Assembly (NCBI GenBank): GCA_015655445.1
Contig: JAATFA010000033.1
Location: 1-64,000 of the forward strand
Direction of reading: 5' to 3'
DNA from: Actinomycetales bacterium
GTDB lineage: Bacteria > Actinomycetota > Actinomycetes > Actinomycetales > Microbacteriaceae
DNA: 64,000 nt
This document shows, piece after piece, positions 43,246 through 53,452 of this stretch. The notes under the pieces were generated by a model, which was not told the DNA's origin, made no database searches, and saw only the letters and a program-made list of their open reading frames with translations. Every line of letters begins with the position of its first letter. Position 1 is the first letter of the stretch. The translations under genes were made by a program, and so were the position numbers.

Positions 43246-44178
43246 ATGATCTCGAGCACGATCGGCGCCGCGGCGCCGCGGTCCCGCCGCCCCGCGGGGA
43301 CGCGGCGGCGCGGCGCCCCCCGGGGGGCCGCCCGCTGGGCGCTCTCGGCGCCACTGCTGATCTTCCTCGCGCTCTTCGCCGTCATCCCCACCGGATACGG
43401 CGTGTGGGTCGCGCTCACCGACCAGACCGTGCTGAGCACCGACGTGCGCTTCGTCGGCCTGGAGAACTTCGCCGCCGTCCTCGCGGACAAGGCGTTCTGG
43501 TCCTCCCTGTGGTTCACCGCCTGGTACACCGTGCTCACCACCGCGATCACGCTCGCGACGGGGCTGGGAGTGGCGCTGCTCGTCAACCGGCGCTTCCCGG
43601 GCAAGCGCGCGCTCTTCACGATCGTCCTGCTGCCGATCATGATCGCGCCCGCTCTCATGGGACTCATGTTCCGGCTCGCCCTCAACGGGGACACGGGCGT
43701 CATTCCCGCCGTGCTCCGCTCCCTCGGCATGCAGGTGAGCCTGTTCGATCCGCACGCGGTCGCCGCGCTCCTCGTGGTGCTCGAGGTCGTCCAATGGACC
43801 CCGTTCACCTTCCTCATCATCTACTCGGGGCTCCAGGCGCTCCCCGCCGAGCTCTACGAGGCCGCCGCGCTCGACGGCGCAAGCCGGTGGCAGGCGTTCG
43901 TCGACGTGACGCTGCCCCTCCTGCGGCCCGTCCTGTTCGCGGCAGGCTTCCTGCGCGGCGTCGACGCGCTGCGCACCTTCGACGTCATCTACGTGCTGAC
44001 GGGGGGTGGACCGGGGACGGTGACGACGACGCTCAGCATCTACGTCTACAAGCAGGCCTTCGTGTCGGGCTCGTTCGGCCTCGCCGCGGCGGCCGCGGTC
44101 CTCGTCATGATCATCATCGTGCCGCTCGTGCCGCTTCTCATCAGTCGCGTCGTCGTCCAGCCGGGAGACGCCGCGTGA
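43246..44178 (+). CDS. ABC sugar transporter permease (MalF/UgpA type)
   Basis: The 310-aa protein has a basic Pro/Arg-rich N-terminus, six helices and the EAA loop ELYEAAALDGASRWQAFVDVTLPLLRP. Start ATG 43246 lies 11 bp after the binding-protein stop. It forms the channel with the next gene, whose GTG overlaps its stop. Confidence 0.92.
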   Translation: MISSTIGAAAPRSRRPAGTRRRGAPRGAARWALSAPLLIFLALFAVIPTGYGVWVALTDQTVLSTDVRFVGLENFAAVLADKAFWSSLWFTAWYTVLTTAITLATGLGVALLVNRRFPGKRALFTIVLLPIMIAPALMGLMFRLALNGDTGVIPAVLRSLGMQVSLFDPHAVAALLVVLEVVQWTPFTFLIIYSGLQALPAELYEAAALDGASRWQAFVDVTLPLLRPVLFAAGFLRGVDALRTFDVIYVLTGGGPGTVTTTLSIYVYKQAFVSGSFGLAAAAAVLVMIIIVPLVPLLISRVVVQPGDAA

Positions 44179-45035
44179 CGGCCGCGACGACGCGCCGCCG
44201 CCGCTCCCGTGGTCGCGGCCTGCCCGCTCGCGTCGGCACGACCGTGCTCGTGTCACTCATCGCGCTCGTCGTGAACATCCCCTTCATCACCGCGATCCTC
44301 ACGAGCTTCAAGACGACCGCGGGGATCAGCGAGCCGCTCACGCCGCCCATCGGCGGAGCCGCGACCCTCGAGCACTATCGGAACGCGCTTTACGCGGCCG
44401 GGTACGACTTCGGCTCCTACTTCCTCAACAGCACGATCATCGCCGTGTGCGCCGTCGTCCTCGTGCTCGCGATCGCGATCCCCGCCGCATACGCGATCGT
44501 GCGGCTCGGGCTCGCCGGTCGCTGGCTCCTCAACGGCGTCGCGGGGCTGCGCCTGCTCCCCGCGATCTTCTTCGTGCTCCCGCTGTTCCTCATGTTCCAG
44601 AACCTCGGGCTCATCGACACGCTGTGGGCGATGATCATCGTCGACACGTTCCTCAACCTGCCGATCGTCATGGTGCTCGTGAGCCGCGCGATCGCAGAGC
44701 TGCCGATCGAGATCGAGGAGGCCGCGCAGCTCGACGGCGCCTCCTCCTTCCGCACGCTCGTCGCGCTCGTGACGCCGCTGCTCGCCCCGACCCTCGTCGC
44801 CGCGGGGACCATCACATTCCTCTTCACGTGGAACTACTACCTCTTCGCCGTCGTCATGACCACGACGCAGGCGCGCACGATCGTCGCGGGCGCGACGAAC
44901 TTCATCACGAGCTTCGGCGTGCTCTGGGGCGACATCTCAGCCGTCACCGTGCTGTCGGTCGCCGTGCCCGTCGTGCTCTCGGTCTTCGCCCAGCGCTACC
45001 TCGTGCAGGGGCTCGCGGCGGGAGCCACCAAGTGA
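44175..45035 (+). CDS. ABC sugar transporter permease (MalG/UgpE type)
   Basis: The 286-aa protein has the MalG-type start (VLVSLIALVVNIPFITAILTSFKT) and EAA loop PIEIEEAAQLDGASSFRTLVALVTPLLAP. GTG 44175 overlaps the previous stop (GTGA), so the two permeases are co-translated in equal amounts. Confidence 0.92.
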   Translation: MTAATTRRRRSRGRGLPARVGTTVLVSLIALVVNIPFITAILTSFKTTAGISEPLTPPIGGAATLEHYRNALYAAGYDFGSYFLNSTIIAVCAVVLVLAIAIPAAYAIVRLGLAGRWLLNGVAGLRLLPAIFFVLPLFLMFQNLGLIDTLWAMIIVDTFLNLPIVMVLVSRAIAELPIEIEEAAQLDGASSFRTLVALVTPLLAPTLVAAGTITFLFTWNYYLFAVVMTTTQARTIVAGATNFITSFGVLWGDISAVTVLSVAVPVVLSVFAQRYLVQGLAAGATK

Positions 45036-45060
45036 ACGGCACGAGCCGGAGGAGGAGCCG

Positions 45061-45861
45061 ATGACCGAGGAACGGCTGCAGGGACGCGTGGCGATCGTCA
45101 CGGGTGGCGGAAGCGGCATCGGCCGCGCCATAGCGCTCGAGCTCGCTCGAGCGGGGGCGCGCGTCGCGATCGCCGGACGCCGGGCCGACGCGCTCGAGCA
45201 GACGGTCGCGCTCGCGGGAGACGCCGAGCTGCTCGCCGTGCCGGCCGACGTCCGCGACCCCGACGCGCGGGAGAGACTCATCGCCACGACCGTCGACCGC
45301 CTCGGCTCACTCGACGTGCTCGTGAACAACGCCGGAGTCACGGCGATCTCGCCGCTGCTCGACTACACCGTCGAGGAATGGCGCGCCGTGCACGAGACCC
45401 ACTCGGAGGCGACGTTCTTCCTGACCCAGGCCGCCGTGCCCGCGCTGCGCTCCTCCGACCAGGCGCGCGTCGTGAACATCGGGTCCGTCTACGGCTCGCT
45501 CGGCATCAACAACGACCACTACGGCGACGCGCTGCCGTGGGATGCGCCGGGCGGACGCGGACCCGTGCGCGAGTTCGCATACGCGGCGACCAAGGGGGCC
45601 GTGCTGCAGCTCACGCGCGAGCTCGCGACCGCGCTCGGACGATGGGGCATCACCGTGAACGCGGTCACGCCCGGCATGATCCCCGTCGACGCGATCCCCA
45701 TGGCGGACGTGACGCGTGCGCGCCTCTCCGCCGCGACACCGCTCGGTCGCGTGGGACGTCCCGAAGAGATCGCCGATGTCGTGCGGTTCGTGGCGAGCGC
45801 ACGATCCGCGTTCATGACGGGTGCGGAGATCAGGGTCGACGGCGGATGGTCGATCTGGTGA
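45061..45861 (+). CDS. Short-chain dehydrogenase/reductase of the amino-sugar operon
   Basis: The 266-aa classical SDR shows TGGGSGIGRAIA, ADVRDPDA, NNAG, INVGSVYGS-type catalytic Ser (NIGSVYGS), the Tyr/Lys pair YAATKGA, and GGWSIW at the end. The Arg-Arg after beta-2 (AGRRADA) suggests NADP(H). Located between the permeases and a Gfo/Idh/MocA enzyme, it may oxidise or reduce the imported sugar. Confidence 0.85.
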   Translation: MTEERLQGRVAIVTGGGSGIGRAIALELARAGARVAIAGRRADALEQTVALAGDAELLAVPADVRDPDARERLIATTVDRLGSLDVLVNNAGVTAISPLLDYTVEEWRAVHETHSEATFFLTQAAVPALRSSDQARVVNIGSVYGSLGINNDHYGDALPWDAPGGRGPVREFAYAATKGAVLQLTRELATALGRWGITVNAVTPGMIPVDAIPMADVTRARLSAATPLGRVGRPEEIADVVRFVASARSAFMTGAEIRVDGGWSIW

Positions 45862-45890
45862 CCGGCACGGTCGAAAGCGGAGGAACGGGC

Positions 45891-46907
45891 ATGGGCGCGA
45901 CGAGCGTCGGCATCGCAGTCGTCGGGCTCGGTGCGATCGGGCAGGAGCACCTCGCGGTCTACCGTGCGCTTCCCGGCGTGCGCGTGGCGGCGGTCGCCGA
46001 CTTCGACGGCGACCGCGCTCGGACGCACGGCGACGCCCTCGGCGTACCCGCCTACCGCGACGTCGCCGAAGTGCTCGCGGCCCGCGACGTCGACGCCGTG
46101 AGCCTGTGCACGCCCGACCAGCTCCACTTCGAGGACGCGCGCGCCGTGCTCGGCGCCGGCCGGCACCTCCTGCTCGAGAAGCCCATCGCGACGACCGTCG
46201 AGGAGGCGGACGAGCTCGTGCGCGTCGCCGAGGCCGCCGCCCTCGTCGCGCTGCCCGGCCACGTGCTCCACTTCGACGGGCGGTACGTGACCGCACGCGA
46301 CCATGTCGCCTCGGGCGCGCTCGGCGACGTCGTCCACGGCTACGTGCGCAGGGACAACAAGACGAGCGTCGCCGAGCGCGTGCGCGGGCGCACGTCCGTG
46401 ACGTACTTCCTCGGCGTACACGACATCGAGATCGTCACGTGGATCACGGGACGGCGCGTCGTCGAGGTGCAGGCGATGCAGACCGGCCACCGCACGCCCG
46501 ACGGCGCGCAGGCGGTCGCCACGCTCGCCGCCCTGCGGCTCGACAACGGCGCGGTCGTGCAGCTCGAGGCGGCCTGGGGGCTGCCGGAGACGCATCCGTC
46601 CGATCTCGACGCGCGCTTGCGCCTCGTCGGGACCCGCGGCGAGCTCGCGATCGACATCCTCGAGCAGGGCGTGCGCGTCGTGGGTGATCGCGTGGGGTTC
46701 CCCTTCCCCTCCGCCGCCCCGATCGAGGGGTCGCCACAGGGCGCCCTCGCGGAGGAGCTCCGCGCGTTCGTGCGCTGCATCCGCGAGGGGCTGCCCTCGC
46801 CCGTGCCCATGCGCGCGGCAGCCGACGCCGTGCGCGTCGCGGCGGCCATCGACGCGTCGGTCGCGCAGGACGCACCCGTGCGCGTCGAGTACCCTCCCGC
46901 GCCGTGA
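45891..46907 (+). CDS. Gfo/Idh/MocA-family oxidoreductase
   Basis: The 338-aa enzyme has an N-terminal Rossmann fold (VGIAVVGLGAIGQEHLAVY), the EKPIATT motif with the catalytic Lys, and a C-terminal alpha/beta substrate domain (GHVLHFDGRYV, VHDIEIVTWITG). Start ATG 45891 follows GGAGG at 7 nt, so the upstream in-frame ATG is not used. The family acts on sugars and sialic acids; a nan-type or amino-sugar role fits the neighbours. Confidence 0.87.
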   Translation: MGATSVGIAVVGLGAIGQEHLAVYRALPGVRVAAVADFDGDRARTHGDALGVPAYRDVAEVLAARDVDAVSLCTPDQLHFEDARAVLGAGRHLLLEKPIATTVEEADELVRVAEAAALVALPGHVLHFDGRYVTARDHVASGALGDVVHGYVRRDNKTSVAERVRGRTSVTYFLGVHDIEIVTWITGRRVVEVQAMQTGHRTPDGAQAVATLAALRLDNGAVVQLEAAWGLPETHPSDLDARLRLVGTRGELAIDILEQGVRVVGDRVGFPFPSAAPIEGSPQGALAEELRAFVRCIREGLPSPVPMRAAADAVRVAAAIDASVAQDAPVRVEYPPAP

Positions 46908-47827
46908 CGACGCTCGTCTTCGACCAGGGCCAGACCTCCACGCGCGTCGTCGTCGAGCACGGCGAGGTCATCGAGTTGCCCGGTCGCTCGCCCGAGCTCC
47001 CCGTGGACGCGAACGTCGTGCGCCTCGTGCGCGAGGCGGCCGCGGCGTGGGGGTTCGCCGACGTCGCGCGCGTCGTCGGCGGCGCGACCGGCATGTTCGG
47101 GCGGCGCTGGGACCTCACGGCCGCCCTGCGCGAGCTCGCCGACCTCGGCACGCACGAGCTCGTCGTCGCCGACGACGGCGTCACCGGCTACCTGGGCGCG
47201 CTCGGTGACGCCGAGGGCGTCGTGCTCGCAGCGGGGACCGGCGTCGTCGCCGTCGGCTCCGGCCCGGCGGGGGTCGCGCGCGTCGACGGCTACGGCGCGA
47301 TGCTCGGGGACGAGGGCTCAGGCTGGTGGGTCGGCCGTCGCGGCCTCATCGCAGCGCTCAGCGCGCGCGACGGACGAGCGGGCGGGTCGGAGGCCCTCGC
47401 GGCGGTGGCGGAGGCCCGCTGGGGGGACCTCGGCGCGCTTCCCTCCCTCGTGGCCGCCGCCGCCCGCCCGGCAGGCTTGGTCGCCTCGTTCGCCGAGCAG
47501 GTCGCCGACGTCGCACGACTCGGCGATCCTGTCGCGGCCGGGATCTGGCGGCTCGCGGGCGCGGCCCTCGGCGACGCCATTGCGGCCGCCGCCCGACGCG
47601 CGGGGCTGCGCGCAGACGTCCCCGTCGTCGTCACGGGCCGTCTCGGCGGTGCGCTCGACCTCTTCGGGGACGCTCTCCTCGACCGGCTCGCGAGCGCGGG
47701 GCTCGCGCTGCCTGTGACGGTCGCGGCGGCCTCCCCGCTCGACGGGGCACGCCGCCTCGCCGCCGACCCGGCCGCTCGGCAGCGGTGGCTCCCGCTCCTC
47801 TCGATCGCGTCTACCGCGGACCCGTAG
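46904..47827 (+). CDS. BadF/BadG/NagK-type sugar kinase
   Basis: The 307-aa ASKHA-fold protein has the phosphate-1 motif VFDQGQTSTRVVV, an adenosine loop region VVLAAGTGVVAVGSG, the DGYGAMLGDEGSGWWVGRRGL block typical of GlcNAc kinases, and VVVTGRLGG. It is likely to phosphorylate N-acetylglucosamine or ManNAc, providing the NanE substrate or its product. GTG 46904 overlaps the previous stop (GTGA). It ends the operon. Confidence 0.85.
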   Translation: MTTLVFDQGQTSTRVVVEHGEVIELPGRSPELPVDANVVRLVREAAAAWGFADVARVVGGATGMFGRRWDLTAALRELADLGTHELVVADDGVTGYLGALGDAEGVVLAAGTGVVAVGSGPAGVARVDGYGAMLGDEGSGWWVGRRGLIAALSARDGRAGGSEALAAVAEARWGDLGALPSLVAAAARPAGLVASFAEQVADVARLGDPVAAGIWRLAGAALGDAIAAAARRAGLRADVPVVVTGRLGGALDLFGDALLDRLASAGLALPVTVAAASPLDGARRLAADPAARQRWLPLLSIASTADP

Positions 47828-47931
47828 CGGGTACGACCTCGCGGGGCCGGGCATCAGCGCTCCCCGTCGGCAGGCGCGGCGCCGCGGCGATGTGCCCGCG
47901 CGACGTGCTCGTGCGCGCGCCCGGCGGCGAG

Positions 47932-49131
47932 CTACTCGAGCGGCGGTGCGAGCCGCGGCGACCGCTCGAGCACCCCGCGACGCCAGGTCGCGATCGTGAG
48001 CGGCACCCCCGGGCGATAGGGGATGTGCGCGACCGAGGGCGCGTCGAGCAGCTGGAGGTCGGCGGGGCCGCCGACGCGCAGCGTGCCGACGGCGTCGGGG
48101 CCGCGGTCGAGACCGAGCGCCCTCGCACCGCCCGTCGTCGCGGCGGCGAGGGCCTCCTCGAGGCTCAAGCGATGCTGCAGCACGGCCGTCGCGACGCAGA
48201 ACTGCATGGACGTCGTGTACGAGGTGCCGGGGTTGCAGTTGGACGCGATCGCGAGCGCGACGCCCGCGTCGGCGAGCAGCCGCGCGGGGGCGAGCGCCTC
48301 GCGTGTCGACAGGTCGGCGCCGGGCAGGATCGTCGCGACCGTCCCGGAGCCGGCGAGGGCGTCGACGTCGGCGGCCGAGAGATGGTTGACGTGGTCGACG
48401 CTCGCGGCGCCGAGCTCGACGGCGAGACGCACGCCGCCGGACTCGCCGAGCTGGTTGCCGTGCACCGTGAGCGCGAGCCCCGCCGCGCGTCCGGCGAGGA
48501 GCACCTCGCGGGACTCGTCGACGTCGAAGGCGCCCGCCTCGCAGAACACGTCGACGAAGTGCACGTGCGGGGCGACCGCGGCGAGCATGGGGCCGGTGAC
48601 GAGGTCGAGGTACTCCCGGCGGTCGAGGCCCGGGGGCACGAGGTGCGCGCCGAGGAAGGTCACGACATCGGCGACCTCCGCGCCCACGCGCGCGAGCCGC
48701 GCCTCGGTCTCCACGTCGAGGCCGTAGCCCGTCTTCGCCTCGATCGTCGTCGTGCCGCCCGCCGCCGCCTCCGCGCGCAGGCGCCGGGCGCCCGCGCGCA
48801 GCTCGGCCTCGCTCGCGGCTCGCGTGGCGGCGACCGTCGTCATGATGCCGCCCGCGGCATACGGACGACCCGCCATGCGCTCCGCGAACTCCGCCGAGCG
48901 ATCGCCCGCGAACACGAGGTGGGTGTGCGAGTCGACCCACCCCGGCAGCACAGCGCGTCCGTGCACGTCGAGGGAGGCGTCCGCGGCGGGAGCGGAGGAC
49001 GCCGGTCCGATCCACGCGATGCGATCGCCCTCGATCACGAGCGCGGCCGCGTGCGACGTGCCGAGCTCCGGATCCTGAGTGGTCAGCTCGCCGATGCCCG
49101 TGATGAGCCGGCTCGGAGCCGTGTCGTCCAT
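47932..49131 (-). CDS. hutI: Imidazolonepropionase
   Basis: HutI opens the imidazolone ring to N-formimino-L-glutamate, step 3 of histidine degradation. The 399-aa protein shows WVDSHTHLVFAGDR (metal HxH), EAKTGYGLD, VDVFCEAGAFD, VHGNQLGESGG, VDHVNHLS and ASNCNPGTSYTTSMQ. It lies 4 bp after hutF on the same strand as the last gene of hutU-M20-hutF-hutI. Confidence 0.96.
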   Translation of the reverse strand: MDDTAPSRLITGIGELTTQDPELGTSHAAALVIEGDRIAWIGPASSAPAADASLDVHGRAVLPGWVDSHTHLVFAGDRSAEFAERMAGRPYAAGGIMTTVAATRAASEAELRAGARRLRAEAAAGGTTTIEAKTGYGLDVETEARLARVGAEVADVVTFLGAHLVPPGLDRREYLDLVTGPMLAAVAPHVHFVDVFCEAGAFDVDESREVLLAGRAAGLALTVHGNQLGESGGVRLAVELGAASVDHVNHLSAADVDALAGSGTVATILPGADLSTREALAPARLLADAGVALAIASNCNPGTSYTTSMQFCVATAVLQHRLSLEEALAAATTGGARALGLDRGPDAVGTLRVGGPADLQLLDAPSVAHIPYRPGVPLTIATWRRGVLERSPRLAPPLE

Positions 49132-49135
49132 GGGA

Positions 49136-50455
49136 TCACATCCTCGCGCGCAGGGCGCCGAGGGACGAGACGAGCAACGCCGCGGGCGAGCGGCCGTCGG
49201 CGAGGCGCCCGCCCTCGGCCACGAGCCGGCCCCCCACGAGCACGCGCGTGACGTCCGCGGCCGTCGCGACGAGGGGCAGCTGCGCGAGCTCCGCGCCGGC
49301 CGTGCGCGCCGACCCGGCGTCGACCTCGATGAGGTCCGCGGGCGCGCCCACGACGAGCCCGCCCGGCGAGCCGAGCGCGCGATAGCCGCCCGCCGAGCGC
49401 GCCGCGTCGAGCTCGGCGGGCGTGAGGCGCCCCCGGCTGCGGCTGCGCAGGCGCTCCCCCGCCTCGAGGCCGCGCACCTCGAGGAAGGGGTCGACGACGG
49501 CGTTCTGATCGCTCCCGAGGGCGAGGGCCGCCCCCGCGTCGGCCAGCTCCCGAGCGGGCCCGATGCCGTCGCCGAGGTCCGCCTCCGTGCTCGGGCACAG
49601 CACCGCGGTCACGTGCGCCGCACCGAGCAGGGCGAGGTCCTGCTCCGTCAGGTGCGTCGCGTGCACGACCGACAGGCGCGGCGAGAGCGCGCCCGCGTCG
49701 GCGAGCAGACGCGTCGGCGTGGCCCCGTAGCGGGCGAGGGCCTGCTCGTTCTCGGCGGGCTGCTCCGAGAGGTGGACGTGCAGCGGCACGTGCTCGGGCA
49801 GGGCTGCCGCGATGACCCCGATCGCCTCGGGGGGCACGGCTCGCACCGAGTGCACGGCCGCGCCGATCGTGACGGTCTCGTCGGCGAGCGCGGCGAGCGC
49901 GTGCCAGCGCTCGAGCCAGCGCTCGACCGTCCCGTCGCCGAAGCGCAGCTGGGCGGGCGCGAGCGGCTCGCCGGGAGCGCCCTCGAGGTAGCACGCGTCG
50001 AGCAGGGTCAGGCGGATGCCCGCCGAGCGCGCCGCGGCGGCGAGCGCGGCTCCGACGGCGTTCGGGTCCGCGTAGGGCACCCCGCCGGGCGCGTGGTGCA
50101 CGTAGTGGAACTCGGCGACGCCCGTCCAGCCCGCTGCGACCATCTCTGCGAACACGGCCTCCGCGAGCGCGAAGTACGACTCGGGGTCGAGCACGCCGGC
50201 GACCCGGTACATCTCCTCGCGCCACGTCCAGAAGTCGCCTCCCCGGTCGTGCGTGCGGCCGCGCAGCGCGCGATGGAACGCGTGCGAGTGGGCGTTGCCG
50301 CCGCCGGCGAGCACGGTGCCGAGGCGCACGGCGTCCGGCGGCGCGTCGGCGCCCGCCGCGAGCGCGGCGATGCGCCCCCCGTCGTCGACCTCGACGAGCA
50401 CCCGCGCGCGCTCCTCGCCCGCCACGAGCGCGCGCTGCGCGAACAGCGCCCTCAC
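49136..50455 (-). CDS. hutF: Formimidoylglutamate deiminase
   Basis: The 439-aa amidohydrolase removes ammonia from formiminoglutamate to give N-formylglutamate. Motifs are GGGNAHSHAFHRALRG, VAEFHYVHHAPGG, HVHLSEQPAENEQ and ALGSDQNAVVDPF. Start GTG 50455 overlaps the stop of the M20 gene (GTGA). Its presence defines the five-step, formylglutamate branch of histidine catabolism in this organism. Confidence 0.94.
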   Translation of the reverse strand: MRALFAQRALVAGEERARVLVEVDDGGRIAALAAGADAPPDAVRLGTVLAGGGNAHSHAFHRALRGRTHDRGGDFWTWREEMYRVAGVLDPESYFALAEAVFAEMVAAGWTGVAEFHYVHHAPGGVPYADPNAVGAALAAAARSAGIRLTLLDACYLEGAPGEPLAPAQLRFGDGTVERWLERWHALAALADETVTIGAAVHSVRAVPPEAIGVIAAALPEHVPLHVHLSEQPAENEQALARYGATPTRLLADAGALSPRLSVVHATHLTEQDLALLGAAHVTAVLCPSTEADLGDGIGPARELADAGAALALGSDQNAVVDPFLEVRGLEAGERLRSRSRGRLTPAELDAARSAGGYRALGSPGGLVVGAPADLIEVDAGSARTAGAELAQLPLVATAADVTRVLVGGRLVAEGGRLADGRSPAALLVSSLGALRARM

Positions 50456-51675
50456 GCGGCGCCCCGCAGCCGGGAGCGCAGCACCGCCTCGAGCGCGTCG
50501 ACGCCCGCCGCGCAGTCCTCCGCGCTCGCGAACTCCTCGGGGGCGTGCGAGACGCCCGTGGGGTTGCGCACGAAGAGCATGGCCGTCGGCACGAGCGGGG
50601 CGAGCACGCCCGCGTCGTGGCCCGCGCCCGTCGCGAGCACGGGCGGCCCGCCGAGCGCGGCCGCGAGCTCGGCGCGCGGCGACGGCGCGAACTCGACCCT
50701 GTCGGCCCAGGACTCCTCGACGAGCTCGACCGTGCAGCCCCGCTCCGCTGCGGCCGCGGCCGCGCAGTCGGCGATCTCGGCGACGAGGGCGCGCGTCGTC
50801 GCGTCGTCCTCGGCGCGCGCGTCGAGCATGACGTCGACGCGGCTCGCGATGACGTTCGTGCCGCCGGGGACGGCGGTGACGCGGCCGACGGTCGCCCGGG
50901 ACCCCGGGTGCGCCGCTGCGAGCTCCGGGACACGGGCGATGAGGGCGCCCGCGACGACCATGGGATCGCGCCGGTCGCCCATGGGCGTCGCGCCGGCGTG
51001 GTTGCCCTGCCCGCGCACGATGAGGCGCCAGCGGCCGTGCGCGAGGATGCCCGCCGCGAGCCCGATCGGCGCGCCGAGGTCGACGAGCCCGCGGCCCTGC
51101 TCGACGTGCAGCTCGACGAAGAGGCCGATGCGGCCGAGGGCCTGCTCGTCGCGGCCGACATGGGCGGGATCGACGCCCGCGCCCGCGAGAACCTCAGCGA
51201 GGTCGTGGCCCTCGGCGTCGACGAGCCGCAGCGCGCGCTCCGGCGCGATGCCGCCCGTAAGCAGGCGCGAGCCGAGGCACGCGACGCCGAAGCGCGACCC
51301 CTCCTCCTCCGCGAACACGACGACGGCGACCGGTCGGCCGGGCGACGCCCCGGACGCGATGAGCCGCTCGAGCGCGTCGAGCGCGCTCACGACCCCGAGC
51401 GGGCCGTCGAACGCCCCGCCGCCGGGCACCGAGTCGAGATGACTGCCCGTGACGAGCGCGTCGGGGCCGGGAGCGCCCCACCACGCCCACAGGTTGCCGT
51501 TCCGGTCGCGCTCCACGTCGAGCCCGATCCGGCTCGCGCGCTCGACGAACCACTCGCGCAGCGTGCGGTCGGCGTCGTCGAAGAGGTGCCGCGAATAGCC
51601 CCCGCGCACGGCGTCGCGCCCGACGTCGGCGAGCGTCGCGAGGCCCGGGAGACTCGTCGCGCCGGAGTCGCTCAC
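50452..51675 (-). CDS. M20-type amidohydrolase (AllC/N-carbamoylase-like) of the hut operon
   Basis: The 407-aa zinc hydrolase has [40 protein letters not shown] and [12 protein letters not shown], the signature of allantoate amidohydrolases and N-carbamoyl-L-amino-acid hydrolases. It sits exactly where hutG is expected and overlaps both neighbours by 4 bp. No canonical HutG is visible. I infer that it hydrolyses N-formylglutamate to glutamate and formate; alternative substrates are carbamoyl or formimino amino acids. Confidence 0.85.
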   Translation of the reverse strand: MSDSGATSLPGLATLADVGRDAVRGGYSRHLFDDADRTLREWFVERASRIGLDVERDRNGNLWAWWGAPGPDALVTGSHLDSVPGGGAFDGPLGVVSALDALERLIASGASPGRPVAVVVFAEEEGSRFGVACLGSRLLTGGIAPERALRLVDAEGHDLAEVLAGAGVDPAHVGRDEQALGRIGLFVELHVEQGRGLVDLGAPIGLAAGILAHGRWRLIVRGQGNHAGATPMGDRRDPMVVAGALIARVPELAAAHPGSRATVGRVTAVPGGTNVIASRVDVMLDARAEDDATTRALVAEIADCAAAAAAERGCTVELVEESWADRVEFAPSPRAELAAALGGPPVLATGAGHDAGVLAPLVPTAMLFVRNPTGVSHAPEEFASAEDCAAGVDALEAVLRSRLRGAA

Positions 51676-53348
51676 GCTCCCCCCTCGAGCATGGGCACGC
51701 GCAGGCCGCGCTCCCGCGCGACCTCCGCCGCGTGCTCGTAGCCCGCGTCGACGTGGCGCATGACGCCCGTGCCGGGGTCGTTCGTGAGCACGCGCTCGAG
51801 CTTGCGGGCGGCGAGCTCCGTGCCGTCCGCGACGATGACCTGCCCCGCATGCAGCGACCGGCCGATGCCGACGCCGCCGCCGTGGTGGATCGACACCCAC
51901 GTCGCGCCCGAGGCCGTGTTGAGCAGCGCGTTGAGCAGGGGCCAGTCGGCGATCGCGTCCGATCCGTCCCTCATCGACTCCGTCTCGCGGTACGGGGAGG
52001 CGACCGAGCCCGAGTCCAGATGGTCGCGCCCGATGACGATGGGCGCCTTGACCCTCCCGGTGGCGACGAGCTCGTTGAACCGCAGGCCCGCGAGGTGGCG
52101 CTCCTGGTAGCCGAGCCAGCAGATGCGCGCCGGGAGCCCCTCGAAGCGCACCTTCTCGCTCGCCTTGGTGATCCAGCGCCGCAGCGACTCGTCGTGTGGG
52201 AAGAGCTCGAGGATCGCGCGGTCGGTCTCGCGGATGTCGTCGGGGTCGCCCGAGAGCGCGGCCCAGCGGAACGGGCCCTTGCCCTCCTCGAACAGGGGGC
52301 GGATGGAGGCCGGCACGAACCCCGGGAACGCGAACGCGTTCTCGAACCCGCCCAGCAGGGCGCCCTGGCGCAGCGAGTTGCCGTAGTCGAAGACCTCGGC
52401 GCCCCGCTCCTGGAAGCCCACCATGGCCTCGACGTGCTTGGCCATCGAGCGCTGCGCACGCTCCGTGAACCCCGCGGGGTCGGCCGCCGCGGCCGCCTTC
52501 CACTCCGCCACGGAGACGTCCTCGGGCAGGTAGGCGAGCGGGTCGTGGGCGCTCGTCTGGTCGGTCACGATGTCGATGCGCACGTCGTCGCGCTGCAGGA
52601 ACTCGGGCACGAGCACGGCGCAGTTGCCGACGAGGCCGATCGAGAGCGGCCGGCCCTCCGCCTGGGCGGCCGTCGCGCGCGCGATCGCGTCGTCGATGCC
52701 GCTCGCGAGCTCGTCGAGATAGCCGTGGGCGATGCGGCGCTCGAGGCGCGTCACGTCCACGTCCACGACGATCACGACTCCGTCGTTGAGGGTGACCGCA
52801 AGCGGCTGCGCGCCCCCCATGCCGCCCGCGCCGCCCGTGAGGGTGATCGTGCCGCGCAGCGACCCGCCGAACCTCTTCCGCGCGATCGCGGCGAAGCACT
52901 CGTAGGTGCCCTGCAGGATGCCCTGCGTGCCGATGTAGATCCACGAGCCCGCCGTCATCTGGCCGTACATCGTGAGCCCGAGCGCCTCGAGGCGCCGGAA
53001 CTCGGGCCACGTCGCCCAGTCGCCGACGAGGTTGGAGTTGGCGATGAGCACGCGCGGCGCCCACTCGTGGGTGCGGAAGACGCCGACGGGCTTGCCGGAC
53101 TGCACGAGCAGGGTCTCGTCCGGCTCGAGGTCGCGCAGGGTGCGCACGATCGCGTCGAACGCCTCCCAGCTGCGCGCGGCGCGGCCCGACCCGCCGTAGA
53201 CGACGAGGTCCTCCGGGCGCTCGGCGACCTCGGGGTCGAGGTTGTTCATGAGCATGCGCAGCGGCGCCTCGGTCTGCCAGCTCTTGGCGCTCAGCTCGGT
53301 GCCACGTGGGGCGCGCACGGCTCGACGGGGGAGATCGGTTGTGCTCAT
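51672..53348 (-). CDS. hutU: Urocanate hydratase
   Basis: The 558-aa enzyme hydrates urocanate to imidazolonepropionate using bound NAD+. It is full length with [64 protein letters not shown] and the C-terminal [11 protein letters not shown] region. It is the first gene of the minus-strand hut operon and is divergent from an IclR regulator gene. Confidence 0.97.
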   Translation of the reverse strand: MSTTDLPRRAVRAPRGTELSAKSWQTEAPLRMLMNNLDPEVAERPEDLVVYGGSGRAARSWEAFDAIVRTLRDLEPDETLLVQSGKPVGVFRTHEWAPRVLIANSNLVGDWATWPEFRRLEALGLTMYGQMTAGSWIYIGTQGILQGTYECFAAIARKRFGGSLRGTITLTGGAGGMGGAQPLAVTLNDGVVIVVDVDVTRLERRIAHGYLDELASGIDDAIARATAAQAEGRPLSIGLVGNCAVLVPEFLQRDDVRIDIVTDQTSAHDPLAYLPEDVSVAEWKAAAAADPAGFTERAQRSMAKHVEAMVGFQERGAEVFDYGNSLRQGALLGGFENAFAFPGFVPASIRPLFEEGKGPFRWAALSGDPDDIRETDRAILELFPHDESLRRWITKASEKVRFEGLPARICWLGYQERHLAGLRFNELVATGRVKAPIVIGRDHLDSGSVASPYRETESMRDGSDAIADWPLLNALLNTASGATWVSIHHGGGVGIGRSLHAGQVIVADGTELAARKLERVLTNDPGTGVMRHVDAGYEHAAEVARERGLRVPMLEGGA

Positions 53349-53452
53349 GCCTCCATCTCAGCGATCCGCCCGTCGTCGCGGGGGGCCGGGACAGGGGCGT
53401 CCGTCTCGCATATGGGACAATTAACGCACTCGCAATCGTCTGGGCGTACTCC

